15,944 nucleotides of DNA from Raoultibacter massiliensis. Its GTDB lineage: Bacteria; Actinomycetota; Coriobacteriia; Coriobacteriales; Eggerthellaceae. A program made the translations under genes and the position numbers. The stretch spans positions 1,952,096-1,968,039 of the forward strand of contig NZ_LT962671.1 in NCBI RefSeq assembly GCF_900199545.1. Direction: 5' to 3'. Each line of letters begins with the position of its first letter. Position 1 is the stretch's first letter. This document shows, piece by piece, positions 7,253-13,910 of this stretch. A model generated the notes under the pieces. It did not search any database, was not told where the DNA came from, and saw only the letters and a program-made list of their open reading frames with translations.

Positions 7253-7747
7253 TTACTTGCCGAGCTTCTGCTTCGTGCGGTTGATGAGGCCGCCCGCTTC
7301 GATGATCTCCTTGATGAACGGGGGGAAGGGCTGCGCCGTGAAAGTCTGGCCCGTCGTTTCGTCCACAATCACTCCCGCATCGGCATCGACGCTCACCACG
7401 TCGCCCTGGCTGATGGCGTCAACCGCTTCGGGGCACTCCATGATGGCAAGTCCCGTATTGATGGAGTTGCGGTAGAAGATGCGCGCGAAGCTCTTCGCGA
7501 TAACCACATCGATGCCCGCCGCCTTAATGGCGATCGGAGCGTGTTCGCGCGACGAGCCGCAGCCGAAGTTCTCGTCGGCCACGATGATATCACCCGGTTG
7601 CACCTTGCCCACGAATTCCTTATCAAGATCCTCCAGGCAGTGTTTTGCAAGCTCGGCCGGATCAGATGTGTTCAGATAGCGCGCGGGAATGATGACGTCG
7701 GTATCGACATCGCGCCCGTAGCGGTGCGCGGTTCCTTTGAATTGCAT
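7253..7747 (-). CDS. leuD: 3-isopropylmalate dehydratase small subunit
   Basis: A 164-residue swivel-domain subunit that pairs with LeuC to isomerise 2-isopropylmalate to 3-isopropylmalate. It shows the substrate-specificity loop YLNT (24-27), the conserved GCGSSREHAP (62-71) and FYRNSINTG (91-99). The short length matches the archaeal/clostridial-type small subunit rather than the roughly 200-residue proteobacterial form. The start at 7747 is fixed by AAGGAG 7 bases upstream and by the conserved N-terminus MQFKG; longer frames run into leuC. It begins 11 bases after the leuC stop, so the two subunits are co-transcribed and made together. Confidence 0.97.
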   Translation of the reverse strand: MQFKGTAHRYGRDVDTDVIIPARYLNTSDPAELAKHCLEDLDKEFVGKVQPGDIIVADENFGCGSSREHAPIAIKAAGIDVVIAKSFARIFYRNSINTGLAIMECPEAVDAISQGDVVSVDADAGVIVDETTGQTFTAQPFPPFIKEIIEAGGLINRTKQKLGK

Positions 7748-7758
7748 GAGGCAGCTCC

Positions 7759-9027
7759 TTAATCCAGATCTTCCGGAAGACCGATATGGCCGAGTACGGC
7801 GCTCGCAGCGGCAACGGCGGGCGAAGAAAGGTACACTTCGCTCGTCGGATCGCCCATGCGGCCGACGAAGTTGCGGTTCGTGGTAGCGATGGCGCGCTCT
7901 CCCGCTGCCAGAATGCCCATATAACCGCCAAGGCACGGCCCGCAGGTCGGTGTGGAGACAGCGCAGTTCGCATCGAGGAAGATGTCGGTCAGACCCTCTT
8001 CGATGCACTGACGGTAGACCTGCTGGGTCGCAGGAATCACGATGCAGCGCACATCGGGATGCACCGTGCGGCCCTTGAACACCTCGGCAGCCTGGCGCAT
8101 GTCCTCGATGCGACCGTTCGTGCACGAGCCGATAACCGCTTGATCGATCGCGATATCGCGCGCTTCGGCAGCGGGCTTCGTGTTGGAGGGTAGGTGCGGA
8201 AAGGAAACCGTCGGCACGATATCGGCGGCATCGATCTCGTAGACCTTCGCGTACACCGCATCGGGATCGGAATGGTATTCGGTGTAGGGCCGCTCGACGC
8301 GACCGTCCATGTAGGCGCGCGTGGTGTCATCGACTTCGATGAGGCCGGCTTTGCCGCCCGCCTCGATCGCCATGTTCGAGATGGACATGCGTTCTTCCAT
8401 CGACATGCCCCTGATGGCGCTGCCGGTAAACTCCATCGCCTGATACAGAGCGCCGTCGACGCCGATCATGCCGATGATGTGCAGAATAACGTCTTTGCCC
8501 ACAACGCCGGGGGCAAGCTCGCCTTCGATGCGGAACAAAATCGACTCGGGCACCTTGAACCACGCCTTGCCCGTCGCATAGCCCACACCCGCATCGGTCG
8601 AACCGACGCCTGTCGCGAACGCGCCGAGCGCACCATAGGTGCAGGTGTGGCTGTCGGCGCCGATGATCAAATCACCCGCACCCACAACGCCCTGCTCGGG
8701 CAGCAGCGCATGTTCCACGCCCATGCACCCGACTTCGTAGTAGTGCGTAATGCCCTGCGCTTTGGCGAAATCGCGGACAATCTTGGCCTGTTCGGCACTC
8801 TTGATATCTTTATTGGGAACGTAGTGGTCGGGTACGAGCGCGATCTTGGTCGGATCGAACACTTTGCCGGTGCCGATCTTCTCGAACTCCTTGACGGCGA
8901 TCGGTGCGGTTACATCGTTGGAAAGCACCAGATCGAGATCGCATTCGATGAGCTGACCGGGCTCGACCTCTTCAAGCCCTGCGTGGGCGGCCAAGATCTT
9001 CTCTGCCATAGTCATGGGACGTGCCAT
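7759..9027 (-). CDS. leuC: 3-isopropylmalate dehydratase large subunit
   Basis: A 422-residue aconitase-family subunit carrying the [4Fe-4S] cluster. The three cluster cysteines are visible: Cys302 in IGSCTNG, and Cys362 and Cys365 in [10 protein letters not shown]. Other family features are [20 protein letters not shown] (125-144) and the N-terminal [11 protein letters not shown]. Its length fits the archaeal/clostridial-type LeuC (about 420 residues) and the matching short LeuD. The ATG at 9027 is preceded by AAAGGAG at 9 bases. It is the first gene of leuC-leuD-leuB. An extended -10 lies upstream and a 32-bp palindrome just beyond it. No T-box or leucine-rich leader peptide was found, so how leucine controls the operon is not apparent. 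Confidence 0.97.
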   Translation of the reverse strand: MARPMTMAEKILAAHAGLEEVEPGQLIECDLDLVLSNDVTAPIAVKEFEKIGTGKVFDPTKIALVPDHYVPNKDIKSAEQAKIVRDFAKAQGITHYYEVGCMGVEHALLPEQGVVGAGDLIIGADSHTCTYGALGAFATGVGSTDAGVGYATGKAWFKVPESILFRIEGELAPGVVGKDVILHIIGMIGVDGALYQAMEFTGSAIRGMSMEERMSISNMAIEAGGKAGLIEVDDTTRAYMDGRVERPYTEYHSDPDAVYAKVYEIDAADIVPTVSFPHLPSNTKPAAEARDIAIDQAVIGSCTNGRIEDMRQAAEVFKGRTVHPDVRCIVIPATQQVYRQCIEEGLTDIFLDANCAVSTPTCGPCLGGYMGILAAGERAIATTNRNFVGRMGDPTSEVYLSSPAVAAASAVLGHIGLPEDLD

Positions 9028-9062
9028 TGTGTGCCACTCCTTTGTTAATGGGAAACTGGATC

Positions 9063-9071
9063 ATTGTACCA
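9063..9071 (-). promoter_or_regulatory. Extended -10 promoter for leuCDB
   Basis: The minus strand reads TGGTACAAT, an extended -10. Initiation is expected near 9056, giving a leader of about 29 bases that contains AAAGGAG. The expected -35 position (9086-9091) falls inside the adjacent palindrome and reads GGGGCC, which is not -35-like. Confidence 0.5.
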
Positions 9072-9077
9072 TCGCAC

Positions 9078-9109
9078 GCAAGGAAGGCCCCGATCGGGGC
9101 CTTCCTTGC
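9078..9109. terminator. Perfect 32-bp palindrome upstream of leuC
   Basis: Sixteen-base arms (GCAAGGAAGGCCCCGA at 9078-9093 and its exact complement at 9094-9109) form one continuous palindrome. AAGG-rich and CCTT-rich flanks around a GGCCCCGATCGGGGCC core look like a factor-independent terminator. It would insulate leuCDB from the minus-strand gene at 9250-9701. There is no true U-tract on either side, and it touches the leuC promoter, so an operator or attenuator role is also possible. Confidence 0.55.
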
Positions 9110-9249
9110 AACAAGTTATTTACAAAATCCGTATTCCGAGGCGTGATCAGGCACGGTATCGAGCAACGGAGCAGTCGCCCTTCGCGGGGCGGCGCATCCC
9201 ATAGTCAATCGGCGCACGCAGGCCGACCGAGGCGCTGTCGCAAACCCGC

Positions 9250-9701
9250 CTACCAAGAGCTGCCGTAGTGGTATCCGCCGCCCACCGTGCCCATGGCGCC
9301 GGCAACGACAGCGGTCACCATGCCCGTGATCGCAAGGCTCAACAGGATGCCGAGCACGATCCAGATGACGAACCCGATGATGGCGAACTTGAGCGCATCG
9401 CTTTTCACCTGGGGAGCCTTATCGGCGTTGACAAGCCATGCAAGCACGATACCCGGAATGCCCATCAACGCGCCAATGACGAGCCAGCCGAACTTCATGC
9501 CGCCGGTAAGCTGCATGAGGGGCGCCGGCGCGTACACGGGCTGCTGGTAAGGCTGGCCGTAGGGTTGCTGAGGCTGGGGCTGCGGAACAGCTTGGGCATC
9601 GGCTGCGGCTGCGGCGCAGGTTGGGGCTGGGAGGCCGGCTGCGGTTCGGGCACGGGTTGGGGTGCCGGCTGAGGCTGCGGGGCATTGTTTTCTTCGGTCA
9701 T
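9250..9701 (-). pseudogene. Pro/Gln-rich two-helix membrane protein, one-base frameshift
   Basis: Translation should start at the ATG at 9701 (AAAGGG 6 bases upstream): MTEENNAPQPQPAPQPVPEP and more P/Q repeats. After about residue 36 this frame leaves the expected sequence and stops at 9495 (69 residues). The next frame continues the same repeat (AVPQPQPQQPYGQPYQQP) and then encodes two membrane helices, FGWLVIGALMGIPGIVLAWL and FAIIGFVIWIVLGILLSLAI, ending at 9250. One extra base, for example a fourth G in the GGG at 9594-9596, would restore a 150-residue protein reading MPQAVPQ across the join. The gene is therefore either freshly broken, switched by slippage, or affected by a sequencing error. 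Such small P/Q-rich DUF-like membrane proteins are common in actinobacteria and have no known function. An apparent longer frame from 9786 begins with TTG without a ribosome site and is not credible. Confidence 0.75.
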
Positions 9702-9723
9702 AGGAAACCCTTTCTCGATCGGT

Positions 9724-9793
9724 CGTTCTGTTTGCCCGGCCTCGATGAGCATGGAAAGCCGGGCAAGCAGAACGCATCGCCCGCAAGGCGGGC
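9724..9793 (-). repeat. Two hairpins in the leader of the 9250-9701 gene
   Basis: Arms 9724-9740 and 9758-9774 are 17-base inverted copies with one mismatch (16 of 17 paired) around a 17-base loop. A second hairpin, GCCCGC-AAG-GCGGGC, is at 9779-9793. Both fall in the presumed 5' leader, and the large one ends about 10 bases before the AAAGGG ribosome site. Confidence 0.65.
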
Positions 9794-9810
9794 CATCGTA
9801 CATGCTATGC

Positions 9811-9816
9811 AGTATA
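9811..9816 (-). promoter_or_regulatory. Possible -10 for the 9250-9701 gene
   Basis: The minus strand reads TATACT, matching five of six TATAAT bases. Transcription would begin near 9804, giving a leader of about 100 bases containing both hairpins. No convincing -35 lies 17 bases upstream. Confidence 0.35.
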
Positions 9817-9895
9817 GGAAACGGCGGCGAAGCGCGGCGAAAAGCGTCAACGAACCGATGATTGCCTTACGGTTTCCCCGCAAACGCTAGCGGCG

Positions 9896-10795
9896 TCAGT
9901 GCTGCGAGAGCGCCGTACACAGGGCATCGAGCAACGTGATCGCGAAATGCTGGGCCGAACGACCTGCCCCCGCCTCTTCCCAAACGGTGCCGGGAAGCTC
10001 CACCGCTACGCGTGCAGGGTGCATGGAGGCGGCGTCGATCGCCGAAACGAGACGCAGGGCAAGCGTCGCGTCGTCTTCGTAGGCAACGCGGGGAACGCTT
10101 TCCGCAGTCTGTTCCTCGGGCAACACGATGTGCACGAGCAGCATCGACTCATCGGGAGCCACCAGCAGCGTATCGGCCGAAAGTATCTTCGATGCCGGGT
10201 TGGTAGCCAAGGCGAGGTTCGACATGCGCGATGCGACGCTGCGAGTGAACTCCTGCGTACCGAACAGGCAGAGCGCATTGCGTTCGAGCACATCGGCAGC
10301 GCGAGCGAAGCCGAGGTACCCCGCCGCCGGGGATGCCTCTTTGCCCACCCAGGAATGTTGCAGGTTGTGGATCGCGGCATATGTCATGGCGCCGGCTATT
10401 CCATCGGAAGGAAGGCCGAGATTGAGTTGGAATTTACGCAACGCGAGTTCGGTGTAGGCCCCGAAGATGCCGTCGAACGCTCCGCATGCGAAGCCGAGCG
10501 CACCGAGCGCCTGTTGCAGTTGCAGCACATCGTTGCCGTGAAAATAAGGCATCCGAAGATACAGCGTGCGGTCGCCCAGACAGAACGTGGCATCGACGAG
10601 GGCCGCCCATACCTTTTCGTTCACTTCGTCTAAAGCGCCCAGATCGTTGCGTTTGCAAAACGTGAGAACGGCCATGGCGGTCGCCTCGTCAAAGGTGCCC
10701 GTTACCTGGCTTTCGTCGAGGATGCCCAACAGGGAAAGACGGTGTTGCACGTCTTCGACTGCCGCCCCGGTATCTTGTCTGCGAATCGTATCCAT
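9896..10795 (-). CDS. Protein with two peptidoglycan-binding domains
   Basis: A 299-residue protein. Residues about 7-70 (TGAAVEDVQHRLSLLGI, VTGTFDEATAMAVLTF) and about 88-150 (VLQLQQALGALGF, FDGIFGAYTELALRKFQ, LGLPSDGIAG) are two PG_binding_1-type helical repeats (PF01471). Residues 165-299 form a separate domain I cannot assign; it contains hydrophobic strands such as DTLLVAPDESMLLVHIVLPE but not the zinc-ligand pattern of amidases. There is no signal peptide, so it is apparently cytoplasmic. The mycobacterial regulator CwlM similarly combines two such repeats with a third domain and no classical signal, so a role in controlling wall synthesis is conceivable but unproven. The ATG at 10795 starts the first repeat cleanly. 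No ribosome site is visible, and a -10-like TACAAT 6 bases upstream suggests a leaderless mRNA. A GTG at 10840 is the alternative. Confidence 0.85.
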   Translation of the reverse strand: MDTIRRQDTGAAVEDVQHRLSLLGILDESQVTGTFDEATAMAVLTFCKRNDLGALDEVNEKVWAALVDATFCLGDRTLYLRMPYFHGNDVLQLQQALGALGFACGAFDGIFGAYTELALRKFQLNLGLPSDGIAGAMTYAAIHNLQHSWVGKEASPAAGYLGFARAADVLERNALCLFGTQEFTRSVASRMSNLALATNPASKILSADTLLVAPDESMLLVHIVLPEEQTAESVPRVAYEDDATLALRLVSAIDAASMHPARVAVELPGTVWEEAGAGRSAQHFAITLLDALCTALSQH

Positions 10796-10801
10796 GGCGG
10801 T

Positions 10802-10807
10802 ATTGTA
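10802..10807 (-). promoter_or_regulatory. Possible -10 giving a leaderless transcript
   Basis: The minus strand reads TACAAT with its last base 6 bases before the ATG at 10795, so +1 would fall on the A of the start codon. There is no Shine-Dalgarno sequence. A TTGGCA upstream is only 12 bases away, which is too close for a normal -35. Confidence 0.35.
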
Positions 10808-10908
10808 GCGCAGCGCAAATGCCAAGCTGCTCGCGTTCACAAATCGGTTAGAAAACTATTGCGAGACCGACGCAAATCGCACATGCGGTTCGGGCCGCCG
10901 CAAAACCG

Positions 10909-11958
10909 CTACTTCAAACGGTTGACGAACCAATCGGCCATCGAAACGAGCAGGTCGCGCGAAGGCGAGGGCTTGACCATATCGGTAAGGCGATTCTTCG
11001 CGATGCTCGTCAGGTTTTCCGCATAGTTGCGCGCGTACTCCACGCTGCCCGATTCCTCCATGATGGCAACCGCCTCCGCCAACACAGCCGGATCCTTCTC
11101 CTTGGAGGAAAGAATCTCGATGAGCCGATCGCGATCGGGCGAATTCTGCAGGGCGTGCACGACGATGAGCGTGCGCTTGCCCTCGGTGATGTCGTTGCGG
11201 AAATCCTTCTTCATGCTCTCTTCGGAGCCGATGAGGTTCAGCAGGTCGTCTTGGATCTGGAATGCGAGACCCGTATCGAGCCCGTAGTTTCGCAGCGCTT
11301 CGATTTCGGCTTCGGTGCCGCCGCCGATGATGGCGCCGACCGCCAACGGAACCGCGCCCGAATAGTGGGCGGTCTTATGCGTTGCCATGACGAGGTAATC
11401 CTCGGGTGTGATATCGTAGCGCCCGTCGCGCGCCCATCCGATATCGAGCGCTTGGCCCTCGATCGTGTGCTGCGTCATATTGACGAGCTCGGTCACCACG
11501 CGCACCTTCGTCGCATCATCAAGCAGCGGATCGTTCATAACCGTGCCGTTGACGAGCGACAATGCAAGATCACCTGCATTGATGGCAAGGCCGATGCCCT
11601 CGGTAAGGTGCATGCAGGGCTCGCCGCGGCGAAGCTCCGCCTCATCGGCTATATCGTCATGGATGAGCGCCGCGGTATGGAAATGCTCGATGGCGGCTGC
11701 GGCGGATGTTGCACGGGGCATATCGCCTCCCACCGCCTGGCAAGCCGCAAAGCAGATGAGGGGGCGATGGCGCTTGCCGCCGTTTTTGCTGTAGGCAAGC
11801 AGCGGCTTGTACAGATAACGCTCCATATCGGGATGCGTGCCCTCGGGAATGTACGAGTTGACCAATTCGCCGACTTGCTCCGCGTAGGAAATGAGGTATT
11901 CTTCGAAAGTTTCGGGTTGCTTCTGCACCGATGCCACAATCTCGTTGATGTTGTTCAT
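10909..11958 (-). CDS. Polyprenyl diphosphate synthase
   Basis: A 349-residue trans-isoprenyl diphosphate synthase that condenses isopentenyl diphosphate onto an allylic primer. It contains GKRHRP (61-66), the first aspartate-rich motif HDDIADEAELRRG with DDIAD at 101-105, and the second as DDLLN (237-241), followed by KKDFRNDITEGKRTL. The two residues four and five before the first motif are alanines, and small residues there usually allow products longer than C15, so geranylgeranyl or a longer quinone chain is likely (inference). The second motif ends in Asn rather than Asp, a tolerated variant. The start at 11958 has AAGAAAG upstream. An ATG at 11988 is possible but would lie only about 4 bases from the predicted transcript start. 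It appears monocistronic or leads into the 9896-10795 gene. Confidence 0.93.
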   Translation of the reverse strand: MNNINEIVASVQKQPETFEEYLISYAEQVGELVNSYIPEGTHPDMERYLYKPLLAYSKNGGKRHRPLICFAACQAVGGDMPRATSAAAAIEHFHTAALIHDDIADEAELRRGEPCMHLTEGIGLAINAGDLALSLVNGTVMNDPLLDDATKVRVVTELVNMTQHTIEGQALDIGWARDGRYDITPEDYLVMATHKTAHYSGAVPLAVGAIIGGGTEAEIEALRNYGLDTGLAFQIQDDLLNLIGSEESMKKDFRNDITEGKRTLIVVHALQNSPDRDRLIEILSSKEKDPAVLAEAVAIMEESGSVEYARNYAENLTSIAKNRLTDMVKPSPSRDLLVSMADWFVNRLK

Positions 11959-11998
11959 GGAAGCTTTCTTATCCGTCTTCGTTCGCATACTTCACGAA

Positions 11999-12007
11999 AT
12001 GGTACCA
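11999..12007 (-). promoter_or_regulatory. Extended -10 promoter for polyprenyl synthase
   Basis: The minus strand reads TGGTACCAT, an extended -10 with a predicted start near 11992. This favours the inner ATG at 11958, which would have a leader of about 34 bases. No -35 is recognisable. Confidence 0.4.
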
Positions 12008-12150
12008 CAAGTACTGCGCCGCGAAAGAAACAGCGACCGTTCGTGTCGTTTTTTCCGTTTTTCGTTAACGATCCGTCAGGAATCGCCCATAGCTTGCGCC
12101 ATCCGTCACGAGTTGCCTCCACCCCGTGGCTCGATGCCGTCCCATCGAAT

Positions 12151-12181
12151 GGCGGCAATGCGGTAAACTCGTTTTGCCGCC
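12151..12181 (+). repeat. Hairpin upstream of the 12205 gene
   Basis: GGCGGCAA (12151-12158) pairs with TTGCCGCC (12174-12181) around a 15-base loop that contains the -10-like TAAACT. It ends 23 bases before the ATG and just before the GGGAG ribosome site, so it could be an operator or a leader structure. No terminator tail is present. Confidence 0.4.
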
Positions 12182-12204
12182 TAAAAACACGGGAGACAAA
12201 CGCC

Positions 12205-12768
12205 ATGAACGCACAAGAGTTCTTCAAATCGTTTCTGGAAGCGCTTGAAACGCGACGCGACGAATGCGTACGCGACTACCGAAACAGCGAAGCTTTCACA
12301 AAGACGATCTCTTCGGTGATCGAGGATTCCCTGAAGGCCCGAGAGGCCGAAGAGATCGGAATAAGCCGCGAGTACTACAGAATCGACGTCGTTTCATGGA
12401 GAGGCCGTTCGGAAGAAATCAAGGAGAAGGCCCCTTATGGCTTTCGACCGTATCTCTGGGACTTGGAAGCAGCCGTCGAACACGAAAACCACGACGAACA
12501 TTGGATGGACGAAGTGGTCAAACTTGCCCACATCAATTGTCCGCTTCGAGTTGTGATCGGATACGTGCCCGTCGGAAAAGAGCATGGCGAGTATACCGAC
12601 TTCGCATCTCTTACACTGAGAATGCTGCGGTGCGAGCAAAGACCCGACAGCGAATACTTGCTCATTCTCGGGAATTCGAAACCGGCAACCGAGAAAGACT
12701 ACTTCCACTACCAGCCGTATCTCTTTGACGGCAACGCGTTTGAGCTGCAAGCAGACTGGCTTGCATGA
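12205..12768 (+). CDS. Uncharacterised protein, possibly PD-(D/E)XK nuclease-like
   Basis: A 187-residue protein in a normal coding frame, started at an ATG with GGGAG 9 bases upstream. The longer upstream frame is antisense to polyprenyl synthase and is rejected. There is no signal peptide or membrane helix. An N-terminal helical part (1-55) leads into YYRIDVVSW (57-65), then DLEAAVEHENH (86-96) and WMDEVVKLAHINCPLRVVIGY (100-120). The order acidic residue, E-x-E/EHEN, then E...K followed by a hydrophobic strand recalls the compact core of restriction-endonuclease-like folds, but this is pattern recognition only. No partner gene adjoins: it is divergent from polyprenyl synthase and convergent with tRNA-Leu, 10 bases away. 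Function is unknown. Confidence 0.8.
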   Translation: MNAQEFFKSFLEALETRRDECVRDYRNSEAFTKTISSVIEDSLKAREAEEIGISREYYRIDVVSWRGRSEEIKEKAPYGFRPYLWDLEAAVEHENHDEHWMDEVVKLAHINCPLRVVIGYVPVGKEHGEYTDFASLTLRMLRCEQRPDSEYLLILGNSKPATEKDYFHYQPYLFDGNAFELQADWLA

Positions 12769-12778
12769 ATCAACTTAT

Positions 12779-12863
12779 TGGTAGGGGCGAAGGGACTCGA
12801 ACCCTTAAGACCGAAGTCGGCGGATTTTAAGTCCGCTGCGTATGCCAATTCCGCCACGCCCCC
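12779..12863 (-). tRNA. tRNA-Leu (anticodon UAA)
   Basis: The minus strand folds as a class II tRNA. The acceptor GGGGGCG pairs with CGCCCCT (one G-U pair). The anticodon stem GCGGA/TCCGC encloses the loop CTTAAAA, giving anticodon UAA. There is a long variable arm built on GACTTCGGTC, and the T arm contains GGTTCGAGTCC. The discriminator is A, and CCA is encoded (complement of 12779-12781). It reads UUA, and UUG by wobble. It lies downstream of ppx, with its own candidate extended -10 in between. Confidence 0.97.
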
Positions 12864-12899
12864 CTGTCGCTGCAAGCCGCGCCGCATCGAACGTGCATC

Positions 12900-12908
12900 A
12901 TGATAGCA
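12900..12908 (-). promoter_or_regulatory. Extended -10 promoter for tRNA-Leu
   Basis: The minus strand reads TGCTATCAT (TG-N plus five of six TATAAT bases) in the gap after ppx. Initiation near 12893 would give a 5' leader of about 30 bases for RNase P removal. No -35 was identified. Confidence 0.45.
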
Positions 12909-12931
12909 AAAGACGGCGATCTGCGCTGCGG

Positions 12932-13879
12932 CTATTTCCCGTTTCTGGCGGCATCGAGAATGATGCCCTGCAGGATGTCGGTTTCGCTCACCGTGAACTC
13001 GCCCACGCCCGCAAGCTCCATCACGGTTTCCATGATGAGCATGCCCGCAACGATAACGCTCGCACGCCCCGGATCGAGCCCCACGATCCGCTTGCGCTCG
13101 GCAAGGTTGACCGAACGAAGCTGCGCGTACACATCTTCAAGCGTGGCGGCATCCACCGCAGTCTTGTGCACGCGCGCGCTGTCGTACACCTTCATATGCT
13201 CATGGATCGAAACCACGCTCGTCGCCGTACCCGCCACAGCCACCATGCGCTTCGGCGCGAAGCCGGTTTGCCGAAGTTCGGCGAACTTCGGCTCCATGGC
13301 TTGCCGCGTCCATTCTTTTGCCACGGCAAGCTCGCCGGCAGCCGGAGGATCGCTCGCAAGGAACTTCTCGGTAACACGACGGCAGCCTATATCGAACGAG
13401 TGCTTGAAAACAGGCTCTTTTCCTCCTGTGCCTGCGATGATCTCGGTCGATCCTCCGCCGATATCGACGACGAGGAGATCTTCGCCGATAAAATCGCTCG
13501 ACGCTCCGAGAAACGAAAGCGCCGCCTCCCGCTCTCCCGGTATCACCGTCAAACCGATCCCGATCCCGTCGAGCATCGAAACGAACTCCCCGGCGTTCGC
13601 CGCATCCCTCGACGCGGAAGTCGCCAGAGCGATGATGTCGATCGAAGGATGCTCGGGAGTCCTGTACTCATCGATGATTCCGAGAAATCGCCTCATCTGG
13701 ATGGCAACGCGCTCCATGGCTTCGGGCTTGAGCACGCCCGTCGCATCGACTCCCTCGCCAAGATTGGTGATTGCGACCTCACGGTGCAACTCGACCAACC
13801 CCTGCTCGCCTGCATCCGCCAAAAGAAGGCGGCACGTAACCGTGCCGATGTCGATGGCGGCATACCGTTTTGTGCGCAT
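12932..13879 (-). CDS. Ppx/GppA-family phosphatase
   Basis: A 315-residue member of the exopolyphosphatase/guanosine pentaphosphatase family, an ASKHA-fold enzyme that removes terminal phosphate from polyphosphate or pppGpp in the cytoplasm. Phosphate-binding loop 1 is AAIDIGTVTCRLLLAD (7-22), the catalytic-region glutamate is in PGEREAALSFLGA (114-126), loop 2 is VVDIGGGSTEI (137-147), and the C-terminal motifs are AVAGTATSVVS and LDPGRASVIVAGM (268-280). The length equals the short, single-unit actinobacterial Ppx type, which lacks the extra C-terminal domains of E. coli Ppx. The exact substrate cannot be told from sequence. The ATG at 13879 has AAGGA 7 bases upstream. It starts 31 bases after the DivIC-like gene, an arrangement like that in mycobacteria, where a DUF501 gene usually lies between; here it is absent. 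Confidence 0.93.
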   Translation of the reverse strand: MRTKRYAAIDIGTVTCRLLLADAGEQGLVELHREVAITNLGEGVDATGVLKPEAMERVAIQMRRFLGIIDEYRTPEHPSIDIIALATSASRDAANAGEFVSMLDGIGIGLTVIPGEREAALSFLGASSDFIGEDLLVVDIGGGSTEIIAGTGGKEPVFKHSFDIGCRRVTEKFLASDPPAAGELAVAKEWTRQAMEPKFAELRQTGFAPKRMVAVAGTATSVVSIHEHMKVYDSARVHKTAVDAATLEDVYAQLRSVNLAERKRIVGLDPGRASVIVAGMLIMETVMELAGVGEFTVSETDILQGIILDAARNGK

Positions 13880-13910
13880 GGGCTAATCCTTATCGATTGT
13901 ACAACGGACG

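Noticed and set aside
6533..7762. Plus-strand frame of 409 codons, and similar ones at 8194-9048 and 12842-13984
   Set aside because: These are antisense to leuB, leuD, leuC and ppx and have no recognisable domains or ribosome sites.
9028..9249. T-box riboswitch or leucine leader peptide upstream of leuC
   Set aside because: I found no T-box consensus (AGGGTGGNACCGCG-like) and no short ORF rich in leucine codons next to the hairpin.
9590..9600. Programmed -1 frameshift at the P/Q repeat
   Set aside because: No X-XXY-YYZ slippery heptamer is present at the join (GCCCAAG does not fit) and no downstream stimulatory structure is obvious. A simple one-base indel explains it better.
12746..12863. 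Integration site at the tRNA-Leu 3' end
   Set aside because: I saw no repeat of the tRNA 3' end elsewhere in the window and no integrase gene.
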